Of a stretch of 64,000 nt of DNA, positions 44,013 through 54,979 are shown piece after piece. This stretch comes from Romanomermis culicivorax (taxonomy: Eukaryota; Nematoda; Enoplea; Mermithida; Mermithidae). The DNA lies in contig CAWUHX010000154.1 in assembly GCA_963922205.1 (NCBI GenBank), forward strand, positions 558,001 through 622,000, read 5' to 3'. The notes beneath the pieces are model-generated. The model did no database searches and was not told the origin of the DNA. It saw only the letters and a list, made by a program, of their open reading frames with translations. The position numbers and the translations under genes were made by a program. Numbering within the stretch: the stretch's first letter is position 1; every line of letters begins with the position of its first letter.

Positions 44013-47000
44013 AAATGTCTCAGAATCACTATCCATCTATGATCAGTCGGAATGATCAACCGCAGATAGGCTTTCACGACTTGGATTCATCGTCGACCGT
44101 CATTCTGTATGGGGCGGGCGACGCACTTTTGCCCATTTTCTCACCATCTCTCGATCAGTCAACGATTAGTCATAACGACTACGATTATCCTTCAGGCTTG
44201 AATAACATTAATACGGCAAATGAACACGTGTTCAGTAATCATTCGAGAAATTTGTCACATGATGATACAATCGCTCTCGATCAAACTATAAATATAATGT
44301 CGAATGATCCCGAAAGTTCTCCTTTGGTAACAAATGAAATGGTATCAGATCTCATCAACGGTGATATTAAAAAGGAAATAAGTGAGTTCATTTAGTTCCC
44401 ATTTGATAACCAGTTTTGGCTTTCTGAAATCTAGATATTCATTCTTCTGCTCATTAGCTGCATTCTTCATTGATTTTCAGCATCGAGCAAACGTGTTTTC
44501 AAATGCAAGGACTGCGCTCGTGTTTTTATCCGCCGCCCATCATTGATAGTGAGCTCAGTTTTTGCTTACTCAAAAACTAATTCTTCGATCATGATTTTCT
44601 GATTCTCGGTCATGATTTTCTGGCCTGATTTTTCAGTTATGTTTTTAGCTTTGGCCTTTTAGATTCATCAGAGGATACACAATTCCAAATCGCCATATCA
44701 ATGTATGCTATGCGGCCGCCTATTCCGACAAAAATCTAACGCTAATCGGCACATAGAAACGCATAAGGTAAGTTTTGAGTACGGTTTGATATGGAACAAG
44801 TTTTCTACCAATAATTCTGGGATTGCATAGTATTAAATTCGTTTACGTACACTACATGTACAGTTAAAGAGTTAAACATTTAAGCCAAAACTTGACAAAG
44901 GTAAAAATGACTTGAATCTTGCAGAAATTTTGAAAAGAGTTGTGTTGGTTTCCTGGGTTAGATATTTGTCTTCACCACTCATGACTTTTTGCGTATTCAA
45001 GTAGTAGCGGATTTCGACGATCTCTTAATTTGTGTGCTCTTCGTAGGTATTTCCAAAATACTGTCAACAAAAAGCTAGCCTCGACGGTCAGTCGCAAAAG
45101 CTTATTATTAGCGAATGCAAAAGCAAAAAACAAATGGTAATTTGCAAATATTAACACAAATCTCGCATCCAAAAAATAGTCTAAACTTCATATTGATCGA
45201 AGATTTTCTTATAGCACGAATACGACTCGTACATGGTAGCATATCAGTGTAGTTATTGTGAAAATCAATTTGACTGCGCCCGTTGCCTCAAATCGCACGC
45301 CATAACGTCTCATCGTGACATAAGGGTCAGTAAGCTGATTTGTTACGGTTAATTTGCGTTGAGAAATATGACAATAAAAATTTGTTCTTTTCAGACTGTG
45401 AATTCTTCATTTTGAAGGTTGAGAAAAAACAAGTCAATACTAATCGATCGAAAACTTACACTTTTCTGCGATTGGGCGGGTCTGAATTCGACCTCAATTT
45501 TATTTGTTATTAGATTATTTTGCCTCACTTTTTTCGATCAACTTTTCATGTTCTTTTGCAATAGGTATTTGCTTGTCCGGCCGAAATATGCCAAATCGAA
45601 AGCGCCGATTTATCAGAAATCGTAAAACATGTGAGAGACATGCACAAATCAGACTATATCTACAAATGTTATCTATGCGACGAAAGTTTTCGAAGTTTAA
45701 CTTCAATCGAAGCTCATTTTTTGTCCCATAGATTGGAGAAGCGGCTCAAAGTCACCCGAAGCAGAATAAAGTATATATTATGTGCTTTTCTAACTTTTGT
45801 TTATCATACATCTTAAATTATTCTTTGAGAAAGAATGAACAGATTTCATGTCCCGTATGCCCGAATAAATATTCAACGCTTTACGAATGGAAAAGACACT
45901 ATTTTGCCTCACATTGGTTTTCGAGAAAGAAATGGGAGTGTGTGGAATGTTCAAAAAAGTTTTCTTACAAGATAACGTATAAAGTGAGTATCTTAGTATA
46001 GCGACAAATTTTCTTAGCTTTAACGCCTCCTAAATTCTTCGTTTTTATTTCGCTGCCTAAATCCCTCCTCGCTTTTTATGTTTTTCTACTACATTTGTTT
46101 TTCTGCTTTTCGTTTCCGGTTCACGTTACTCTGAGTCATTTTTTCCTGACAATTTATAGTTAAAATTTTAATTGACTGTTGATTAAAAATATTTTTTTAT
46201 TAACTTAAAATACATGTTTTCTTTCCTTTTCATGAACTTGAGAATCAGTTGCGTGTTTTGTTCCGTAATTTTCAGACTTTTGTCTTTTTCATTTTATAAT
46301 ATTCTCAATAGGTTAAAAGTTTTGCAGCTACACATGGAACGCCACAATCCAGTAAACTTGGATCCCGTTATTTGCGAAAAGTGCTCAAAAATTTTTTCAC
46401 GATTGGACGCCATGAAACGGCATTTACTCAGTCGGCATAATAATACAAACGACAGTATGTCACTTACTGTTGCCTACAAGTGCAGCTTCCATGGATGTAC
46501 GAAAATTTACAAAAGAAAGGATAGCCTACTTGATCATATGAAATGCCACTGTCAGACCAATAACGAACATTCGAATGCTTTTATGTGCAATGAGTGCGGT
46601 AAGTTAATTAAAATACACCAGCCTAAACCGGTTGGCTTCCGACGAGAATTACGGCGACATCTACAAAATCATGAAGCGTCATACTTGATTCGGATTTGAA
46701 AAATGCAAAATTAGTTTCCATTGATGATTAGAAACCGAAATTCTGATACCAGATTATTTTTATTTACTATTACGAGTAGTTTAGGTAGAATTTTTTCCTC
46801 GCAGAAAATTGAAAAACTGCAGTAGGAACCTATTTTTACTTTTTGCTGGTGAACAAAATACTTTTCTGTCTGTCCACAGTAAAAAAGGTTTCCAATTTTT
46901 CCCTGTTGAACTTACCTTCATCGATTAGGCTGAACTTCAGTTTAGGGTCAGCAGATTTGCATTACCTGTTTTTTTAAGTAAAATGCTTCTAAATCAAAAA

Positions 47001-48248
47001 GTGAGAACAATAGGTTTACACAAAGGTTTTTCTACATATTTTTTCCCGCAAAAATTGTTAATTTTCACTAGAATTAGTTTGAAAATTATCCAAATACAGA
47101 CTACATTTTCTATTTTTATTCGGAATTCGAATATCTTAAATTTTCCGTTGCTTCCACTTTTTTATATGCATAGTAAGATTTATTGAAAACTTACGTGATA
47201 ACAAGTTTGTTTGAGTTTCGGCTTCTGAAAATCGCTCATATATGAATCGAAGTGAGGACAAAGCGATAATTTTCTTGTTCGACGTGCGGCAAAAGCGTTT
47301 TAATATAACTATAGTCCATTTACATTGAGATGACTGGCGGAGTGAGAACCGAAAACGTAGGTTCAATGTGATGCGTAAGGTTTTAACCGTGTGGGAAACT
47401 ATTCTGTAGAAAAACGCTAAATTTCCCCGTGACAATGGGAATGCCAAAAACATAGAAGACTACGCTGCTTATTCACTATTAAAGTGGATAGAACGATGTT
47501 TGACACATGAATTTTACTCTGGGTTTTGGGTGGAGAGGGGAAATTTTCAACGGTATATTTGCATATCATGGACAACATATCTCATTCGTCACAGTAATAA
47601 AGTTTACTATGCTGCACTCATTTTTACCCGATACAGCGATCCCATGAAAGTAGGTTCTACACGGAAAGAGCTAGTAAGCTTATTATTGTAATCAATAAAA
47701 AATCAGATCAACGGAAAATTTCCTTCAATAACCTGGTTAACTGGTCAAAATTTCTCGAGTTAATGATTTCAGTTTTTTCCTAATCTCACGGAAAAATTCA
47801 GCATTTTTCTTCAGTTTACAGTTTTCAATCAAGTGAAAATTGCCCATCTTCGGCTTTCTCTGGGTCCATCACTTTGAATTAAACAGGCTATAGGTTTTCC
47901 GTGTTGAACTTACCTTCACGGGATTGCTGTATCGACCGTTTCAGAATGAATAGAGTATAGTAATTTTTTCGGAAAGAAGATCCATTAGATTAGAAACTCA
48001 ATCATTCGATTTAAGGGTTTTCATGTTACAGTTTCACATCACATCATCACAGTTTTTTATTTCGAACCTTCAATTATTATTTAGGAAAATCTTACAGTCG
48101 GCAAAGAGCACTTCGAGCACATATTCGCGCTAAACATGAAAATAAAAATAAATATCGATGTGCCAGGTGTGGAAAAGGATATGATCGATCACATTTGTTC
48201 GGAAAGCATGTAGTTAAATGTGGTAAATCAATAAAATTGAATGAGTAG
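44013..48248 (+). CDS. C2H2 zinc-finger protein, eight coding exons
   Basis: Coding exons 44015-44381, 44481-44548, 44663-44767, 45215-45325, 45565-45770, 45830-45983, 46328-46598 and 48085-48248 join in phase to 481 residues. The first ~122 residues are Ser/Asn/Asp-rich without a known domain. Then come about eleven fingers: CKDC, CMLC, CSYC, CPAEIC, CYLC, CPVC, CVEC, CEKC, CSFHGC, CNECG and a last CARC finger that ends in Cys (C2HC). Three fingers are split by introns (after exons 2, 6 and 7), and the split fingers have exact C-x2-C-x12-H spacing, which confirms the splice sites. Likely a nuclear DNA-binding transcription factor. I do not recognise the ortholog. An acceptor TTTTACTTTCAG ends 2 nt before the ATG, implying an upstream non-coding exon or trans-splicing. 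Confidence 0.9.
46599..48084. other. Large last intron of the zinc-finger gene
   Basis: 1,486-bp intron between GTAAGT and TTATTTAG. It holds a degraded MITE-like copy of the 5838-6090 family near 46965-47330 (TTAAGTAAAATGCTTCTAAA at the left). Two short related blocks near 46870-46930 and 47880-47940 share TTCCGTGTTGAACTTACCTTCA-type words. Confidence 0.55.
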
Positions 48249-48424
48249 TCAAGTAATATAATTAAATTTTGTCTTAATTATGTGTCGGAATTAAGTGTTA
48301 TACGACAAGTTATCATACATGCCGTTTCTTACTATACAGAAACATCATGCGGTTTACTGTGCATATTTTCCAATAACCTTCCTATTAAAGGCCCTGCTAC
48401 TTCGACGGCCGGCGCCCATACCTG

Positions 48425-48605
48425 TACTTGGGGGGGGTTGGGGGGGGACCCCCCAACTTGGCCAACCCTGTACCCAAAATCATTCCCCCCAACCCCCCCC
48501 CCCAGTTTGGAAAAAAAAATGTTCAAAAAAGTGTATGTTTTTTGGCCTTTTTTGGGAAAAATTTCGACTTTTTCCTACCCACCCCCCCCCCCCCCCCAAC
48601 TGGTC
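48425..48605. repeat. Short repeat with long G and C runs
   Basis: Begins near a G8/G8/C6 cluster and ends in a run of about 18 C before CAACTGGTCGG. Shares its core (AAATTTCGACTTTTTCC, TTGGCCAACC) in inverted order with 33503-33690. Its G runs could form quadruplexes. Apparent frames through it are proline- and glycine-rich artefacts. Confidence 0.55.
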
Positions 48606-48815
48606 GGAGGTCTTACAGGTATGCCGGCGCCGGTCGGGGTCGGACGGCGCCGTATGAAATATTTTTAAACCTGCGACAGCCGTCATCGGTTGCAAATTTT
48701 TCCTGCTATACTTCATTCGGGATTCGGTGCCGGCCGTGAGATACCTACTACAAACCTACGAAAAATGATGAAACATTAAGATGCATTTTTCGCACCATAA
48801 TTCATATGTTGTAAC

Positions 48816-49645
48816 CAGCGTTTTTTTTGCGCACGGACATTTTTCAATTGGCACAAGAGGCCAAAAAAATTTGTGCCAATGGCACAAAAATTTTTTTTTT
48901 ACTAGAGACATACTGAAAACTGCGGAAAAGTTTTAGGCCAAAAGTTTGATAAAAAGTAATTATTTAACGCATTAATTTTTTGTAAAAATCGTGCCCAACC
49001 CATTTTTCAGCTAACCATGTCAGTGAAAAGAGAAAAAACTGTGCAACAAAATAGTTCACGAAATCCCAAAAAGAAATGGAATGCTGAGACAATTTAAATA
49101 GCTCTAGAATTGTTCAGGAAGTTCAAATTGATTCAATTTTCGACTACGAACAAATATCTATGTTATGTATATTTAACAACTATGTAAAGAGAAAATAAAG
49201 TCAACAATCGCGTTGATTTTCGATCGAAACATTGTGCCATTATCAACGATATCGATTTTTCTATTTGAATCAATCAAACACAAAAAGTAACAATTTTAGT
49301 TTTAAATCCGAATCTGACTGAATGAATAGAGAATATTCAGAATTTCTTTTCACTCATCAGTCTAGATAGCCTATAAAGTTTGCTGCAACGATACTAATAC
49401 ACTGTTCAAAGAGAAATCGTTCGCGTTCGGGTTAAATATACAAATAGGAAATATTATATTCATTGATTCGGCTCGAAGCGCCGAAAAATTTTTGCATTTT
49501 CAGCCCTAAAACGTCTGAAAATCAAGGAAATTTAATGCTTGACCTGCCGAAAAATTTGTGCCAATTGGCACAAACGCTCAAATTTTTTGTGCCATTCCAA
49601 ATTTTTTTGTGCCAAAAACCATGTTTTGGCACAAAAAAAACACTG
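48816..49645 (+). mobile_element. GTGCC-family hAT-type element, copy 4, complete
   Basis: From CAGCGTTTTTTTTGCGCACG to GGCACAAAAAAAACACTG, 830 bp, flanked by exact GTTGTAAC (48808-48815 and 49646-49653). Interior aligns with copy 1 but lacks its hairpin MITE. CGGCTCGAAGCGCCG near 49470 is the GC hairpin of this family. No transposase. Confidence 0.9.
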
Positions 49646-49838
49646 GTTGTAACATACGCGACGGCTAGAGACGGTTCAGAAATTTCGATTGAATCGAAAT
49701 TGACAACCGGCGCCGTCGTCCGTGTCCGTCATCAAAAAGACGAAGTATAGTAGCTTGAAACCGGCGCCGGCTATGAGATGAGCTGCTCTTCTAACAGTGA
49801 CGGCCGGCGCCGGCCGTCGAAGTATAGCAGGGCCTTAA

Positions 49839-50272
49839 GGCAAAACATGGTTCGGCTCGGCCGGCGCAAAAAAATTGAATTTCACAAAAAATTTACGGCG
49901 TTCGTGCCAATTATCACAATTTTTTTGAGTGGTCGAAGACTCATTTTCTTTAATCTTAGGCATTTTAGGGGCTGAAAACGCAGAATTTTTTGCACACACC
50001 AGGTTGCAATGCAATCACTGTTTTTTTCCAAACTTGCACTATAATGTGGAAAAAAATCTGGAATAAGGAAAAAATTTTTAAGGTCTTTCCGCCAATGTGG
50101 AAGAAAGGTTTGGGGTTTCCACTTTGAAGAGATGCATTTTGGGGCATTATAGGAGCCTCAATCTCACAATTCTCCGGCGCCTCGCGCCGGTTATAACTCA
50201 TTATTAATTATTATTTATTACCAAGCTCAGGCGCGGCGGCTTAATTTTATAAGTCGGTTCCCGGCCTTCAGC
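49839..50272. repeat. Repeat fragments with GC hairpin
   Basis: 49890-49995 is an inverted remnant of the GTGCC family (TTCGTGCCAATTATCACAA). 50130-50245 carries GCATTTTGGGGCATTATAGG, the hairpin CCGGCGCCTCGCGCCGG (50174-50190) and the TTATAA...CTCAGGCGCGGC block also seen near 24480, 38555, 38825 and 61810. No gene. Confidence 0.5.
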
Positions 50273-51609
50273 CAGGGTTGGCAAGGCTTTGGTTTTTTGG
50301 TGTTTGGTTTTTTTGGTTTTTAAAAAAAACCAAAAAATTGGAAAATCTCTGGTTTTTTGGTTTTTTTGGTTTTTTTCCAAAATCATTGGGAAACTGTTTT
50401 TTCACATTAGTCGATCTTCTCGGCATGTACTGGTGTCTATCTAAATCAACAAAACAATTAATTTAGTTGAATTGACTTCACTTCAAAGTAGAAAAAAAGT
50501 CGTATTCTTATAATACATTTCGTACTCAAAAGATGTAATATAAATCAATCGATATCCTTCGTATCCATCTTGCAAGCACACATTTAGTACATGAGTCAAC
50601 TTTGCTATAATTTGCTCACAAAAAAGTAGACGCTAAATCTCTCGTGGAGTGTACTTCGACCATACGGGGTGACATCCATTGATCCATATAATCATCAAAA
50701 TGTTATAAAATATGATTGACTTTAATATCCTGAATTTATTGTTACAGTAAGCTTTTTAATTTTCTTAGCTCGAAATTTCAAAATATAAATGAGACAACAA
50801 TAATAAAATTTTATACAGATCAGTTAAGCATACTGTAGGTTGACAAAGAGAAGAGCTTTCGAGTGGCTCATTTTTATGTGACTTGACGTCGCTACTAAGT
50901 AGAAAAAATCTTACAAAAATATGTATTTATCATGCAAGCGAGAATAATATATATAAGACCCATTTGCTGTAGTTATAGCTCGCAGACAGGTTTGAAAAGC
51001 AAAAATTTGGAAACATCAGAAATGTCTATGTGTGACCTTAAAATGCAGTTTGTAATATTAATAACATGTAATAATCTATCAATTTAAAACCCTCTTGTCG
51101 AAAACGGTATGCTTAAAAATTGTGTCATTTCAACTTTTCTGTGCATGTGATGCATTGATACAATTCTGTAGTTGATTTCTTTTGAGTTTTGATTACGTAC
51201 ATTGTGTATTGTATATTTCTCTTTATTTGTAATTTTTCTTCTTTTCCTTGAATTTGCCCTTTACATATCGCATGCTCTGTTCCATTTTTACTTTTCTTAT
51301 GTTCTTCACTCATGGTTCCTTTCTTATGTGCCCACTATTACTGTATTTCTATTGCTATAATAGGGGTTTCCTAGAGCATAAAATAATGACACTTCCGATA
51401 AGATTAATACTTCTAGCTACCATTTTAAGGTCCCCTAACTAGTCTTAGATGATACAGAGCGCTTCCAGCAGTTTTTTACATAGTTATTTTGATGTACCAA
51501 ACATTCTAAAGAATTAAATCAGAAAAAAACACTAAAAAACCATAGAAAAACAAAAAAACCAAAAAACCAAAAAGTCGAAATTTCAAAAGTTTGGTTTTTG
51601 CCAACCCTG
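50273..51609. mobile_element. Non-autonomous hAT-type element (GGTTTTTTGG family)
   Basis: Starts CAGGGTTGGCAAGGC and ends TTTTGCCAACCCTG, flanked by exact CCTTCAGC (50265-50272 and 51610-51617). Both ends are arrays of TTTGGTTTTTTGG words (left 50285-50385; right 51535-51600, inverted). The outer 9 bases resemble the GGGTT family, but the interior is different and has no hATC remnant. Confidence 0.88.
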
Positions 51610-51819
51610 CCTTCAGCCTCATTTTTTATATGAGTTGTTTGTTAATTTTGAGCATGGATTTATGTGACTAGCGAGTAGAAATTTATTCTTCCTTTTAAAT
51701 TTTCCTTCGGATTAGGCTTAGGGTACAGGGGCGCAGCGCTGTTGAGGCTCTTCCAAATGAAGTTGTTAATTAAAATAGTATCAAGGGTCTTAAAGGAATA
51801 TAGTGTTTGTACTTTCTGG

Positions 51820-51900
51820 TGTAATTGTGTTGTGGCGAACGCATTAAGTCCATAGGATGGTGAACGAGGTTCGATTCTTGAAGTAGGTAGGATTTTTCTG
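51820..51900 (+). repeat. Possible tRNA-derived SINE head
   Basis: TGGCGAACGCATTAAG resembles a Pol III A box, and AGGTTCGATTCTTG about 30 bp later resembles a B box. No complete cloverleaf is convincing and no second copy was seen, so this may be chance. Confidence 0.25.
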
Positions 51901-52376
51901 TAGTGACAAGGAGTATGTGACATGTGTGCAGATTTCATGCAAATGAGTTCCTCAATGCCATGAGCGCCTGGATTTTCGAACTGATCTGGATAGCTGGCAT
52001 CTTGAGGAGTCCGAAAATGCCAGTTTGGACCATAATTGGGAAGGGAACCGACTTGTAAAAAAGTTCCAGCGCGGCTTTAAGCATGTCTACCTTCACTTAC
52101 CATTTAATCTTTATCAGATTTCATCATCTTAAACGTATTATTTCATGTTCACTTGGCAATCTTGAATATTATATCTTATATTTAAGGTAAAGTGGGGTAA
52201 CTTTGGTCAAAATCGAATCAGTTCGACTTCTCCAGCATCCTATAACTTGTTATACAAGGCGAATTCGTAAAAATGTTTCATGGAACTCATATATTTCAAA
52301 AATGTCAGGCAAATCGATCAAACATATCCTTTCATAAGTAGGATGCAGATTTAACCTACCGTAGATCGTTGAAAAG

Positions 52377-53528
52377 CAGGGTTGGGAAAAACCCCATTTT
52401 CAAAATTTCGGATTTGGGTTTTTTACGTTTTTCGGGTTTTTCAGGGTTTGTTATGGCTTTTTCTGGTTTTAATCAGGGTTTTTTATTTCACAATTGTGGA
52501 TCTGAATTAAGTATAGAAGAAAAGCAAATGCAACATCTCTAAAATTTTGTTCTTCATAAAGACAAACATTTTCAGATCATTTTTCCTGATTTTAAGCAAA
52601 AATACACAGATTCCTTGTCATAAGAAATAAAATTTTGTCAAAAAATTGTCAAAATTTTGTCAAAAAATTTTTTGGCATTGAATTTTATGAAGACTAGCTT
52701 TTCGACCGACGCAGATGACAATCGATTTTGCAACTTGGTGTGAACAAAGCCAAATGTTGAAAAAATACGCTCTGATGACACAGTGGAGGGCACCAAAATG
52801 GAAAACATCTGATTATAGCATGACAAAAAAATTTCGCTCGATTGCTATTATTAGTCTTAAAAAACGTACTCTCAAGGCAATTTTTTGGAACGAAGGTCAC
52901 GTTTTGCCTTCCGTCAACCAGTATTGCATAGCAGATTTTTGGCCGCTCTCCAGCATTTTGTAACGATACGTATTTTTTTCTTTATCTTCACTTGCCGATA
53001 TCATTCATTCATTGAGTTGTTTGTAAATTGTGACTTTGCAGGGTAAACAAAGTTTGAAGTTTCTTTCTTCAACATTCATACTGCTTACAGCCATTTAGCC
53101 AGCATACTTGGCGGCCCATTTTTGGTCCCAAAAAACCGTCAGCTGCCTCTTTCTCCAGTGAGTCTACTGTCTCCCTCAAAATTTTAGGGCTGCTCAAGTC
53201 AGCTCACGAAATGCTGATTGCTGTGAGCACTAGGTAACAAAAACTTTAGCACTTGCAAGTAATGCTGTGTATTGCTCACTAGCACTGCTCATAAGTGCTC
53301 ATGACTCATGAGCAGTAAAATCTACCTAATATTCAGATAAACTACCAAATCAAATCAACTTCAGCCAAAAGATGATTCAAACATAAGTTAAATTTATTCG
53401 ATATGAATCTTCATCTTTTCGATTAGAATAAGTCAACTCAACTGAACAGTCATAGGAACCGAATCGAATAGCGCTAAAAAGTCTCATGAATTGAGGTTTT
53501 ACGATAACATTTGATTTCTTTGTTGTGT
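52377..53528. mobile_element. hAT element remnant (GGGTT family), copy 3, right end missing
   Basis: Starts CAGGGTTGGGAAAAACCCC and follows copies 1 and 2 through the hATC remnant and the TTAGGGCTGCTCAAGTC block. The match stops near TTTGTTGTGTTCACG at about 53528, before the terminal inverted repeat. Confidence 0.78.
52638..52826 (-). pseudogene. hATC dimerisation domain, best-preserved copy
   Basis: 62-codon minus-strand frame containing SSERIFSTFGFVHTKLQNRL and VEKLVFIKFNAK, a clear hATC signature (usual pattern S-x-E-R-x-F-S, then NRL, then V-x-x-L-V-F). It shows these repeats descend from a hAT transposase gene. The rest of the transposase is missing. Confidence 0.82.
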
Positions 53529-54129
53529 TCACGTAAATTCAGCGGAAAAATTAGAATTCGTTATACCGTTGCATAGTAATAGTGAAATGAAAAATATTTC
53601 GGTTAATAACATATATATCAGCAAAGAAGCAACCAATTTCGGTGTACGATAGTGAATCTTTCATAATTATCAATTATCTTCAACATAGCGTTGCGATATA
53701 TTAATTTCAGTGGAATTTGTATACATTGCGGTATAATTGTTTACTGTAGTCAAAAATTCCAAACACTGCTATAATAGTTACGAAACTTTTCAGAGCGGGT
53801 TCCCTCATTTGGCGTGAATCAGGATTTTGCTGATCTTTATCTCACGAAGCATAGATTTTCTGGTCGGAAAAAGAATGCTTATTCTGAATCTACTTTTGCT
53901 TTTTGCCGCTGCGTAGTATTTTTGGACCTATCTGTTCTAGAATACGGACTATTCAACTATCGCTTGAATCGACGTGTGTTGTGTGCAAGCCTGTAGCCAG
54001 GAATTTTTTTCGGGGGGGGGGGGGAGGGGCACACATTTTTTCACTCAATTTACCGTAAAATTGGCATTTCTGACTTGACTTGAAAAAAACAAAGGTTTTT
54101 GCTTTTTTTAACACTTCAAACACATCGGG
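53529..54129. other. Stretch with no gene recognised
   Basis: AT-rich, with a G-rich run (CGGGGGGGGGGGGAGGGGC near 54011). No domain-bearing frame. Confidence 0.35.
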
Positions 54130-54600
54130 TTGAGCAATGGCCCCCCTCAAAAACACTGAAATAAAGCGTTGATAAGCATTTTCAAGCGTAGGAAGGAGAA
54201 TTTCAAGACGAAAACTTGTCAAAAAATTTTCCACATGTGGAAAAAAATTTGACCTTTTTCCACATCTGTGGCAAAAAGTTCGTGGAAAAAATCGTTGCAA
54301 TCACTGTTTTTTTCCTCCAGGCCGGGCTCACAATTTTTCTCCATTTTCCCGAAGTTGTTTTTTTTTCGTTTAAGATGCTCATAGGCGCTTTATTTAAGTG
54401 TTTTTGAGGGTTTTCAAGCCTTCTGGTGTTTTTAGAGCCGTTGATTCATTAAAATTGAGAAAAATTTGAAATTTTCGTGTTTGAAGTCTAATCACAAGCA
54501 TTGTGGAACAAATTTTCCCGCAAATTATCCAAAAGCATAATGACCTTGAATTACATAAAAATCGACAGTCAAGTCCTCTGTGATGACAAGTGAGAGCCCA
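54130..54600 (+). repeat. GAGCCATTAATTCATT-family repeat, third copy
   Basis: GTTTAAGATGCTCATAGGCG, TTTTTAGAGCCGTTGATTCA and CATAATGACCTTGAATTACA match 34480-36760 in the same orientation, without the hAT insertion. Repeated CCACATGTGG/CCACATCTGTGG palindromic words lie at its left. Confidence 0.6.
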
Positions 54601-54892
54601 AAAAAATGCGCGAAGCGCTGGAAAAATTTTTTTTAGCTATTGACATTCTGGAAAATCAATTTTCCGAAGACAGACTCCAAAGTAAAATTAGTAGATAGTA
54701 GTATTAAATGAGATTAATAAAGCGCTAATGGCGTAACTAGTTAGTTATGATCGCAGTTGGGTTATATTATTTGCTCAGCAGCTACTATATAACGCAATCT
54801 ATCACTATCACCACACAACACCATTCATCAACCATTGTGGATTGTACACTGATTGATGAATGATGTGTAATATGAGTAGGGTGAAGGCAACA

Positions 54893-54956
54893 TTTAGTTA
54901 CTATGAGTTAGTTACTCATAGTAACTAAATTACTATGAGTTAGTTACTCATAGTAA
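54893..54956. repeat. Two tandem near-perfect palindromes
   Basis: 54893-54929 has 16-bp arms (TTTAGTTACTATGAGT and its exact inverse) around the loop TAGTT. 54930-54956 has 11-bp arms of the same word around the same loop. The half word TTTAGTTACTATGAGT recurs at 54964-54979. Confidence 0.85.
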
Positions 54957-54979
54957 TGCAACATTTAGTTACTATGAGT

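Larger units (their letters stand above)
48389..49834. mobile_element. TTAA-flanked TIR element (piggyBac-like), host of nested inserts
   Basis: Left end AGGCCCTGCTACTTCGACGG, right end CGTCGAAGTATAGCAGGGCC, bounded by TTAA (48385-48388 and 49835-49838). Both ends carry CGGCCGGCGCCGG palindromes. TTAA targets are typical of piggyBac-type transposons. It contains a C/G-tract repeat (48425-48605) and a complete GTGCC-family hAT-type element (48816-49645). No transposase. Confidence 0.7.

Noticed and set aside
45419-45625. Separate small gene between zinc-finger exons
   Set aside because: It lies mostly in intron 4 of the zinc-finger gene and partly reads exon 5 in the wrong frame.
48282-48739. 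Overlapping proline/glycine-rich frames as proteins
   Set aside because: They are produced by G and C homopolymer runs and occur in several frames and both strands at once.
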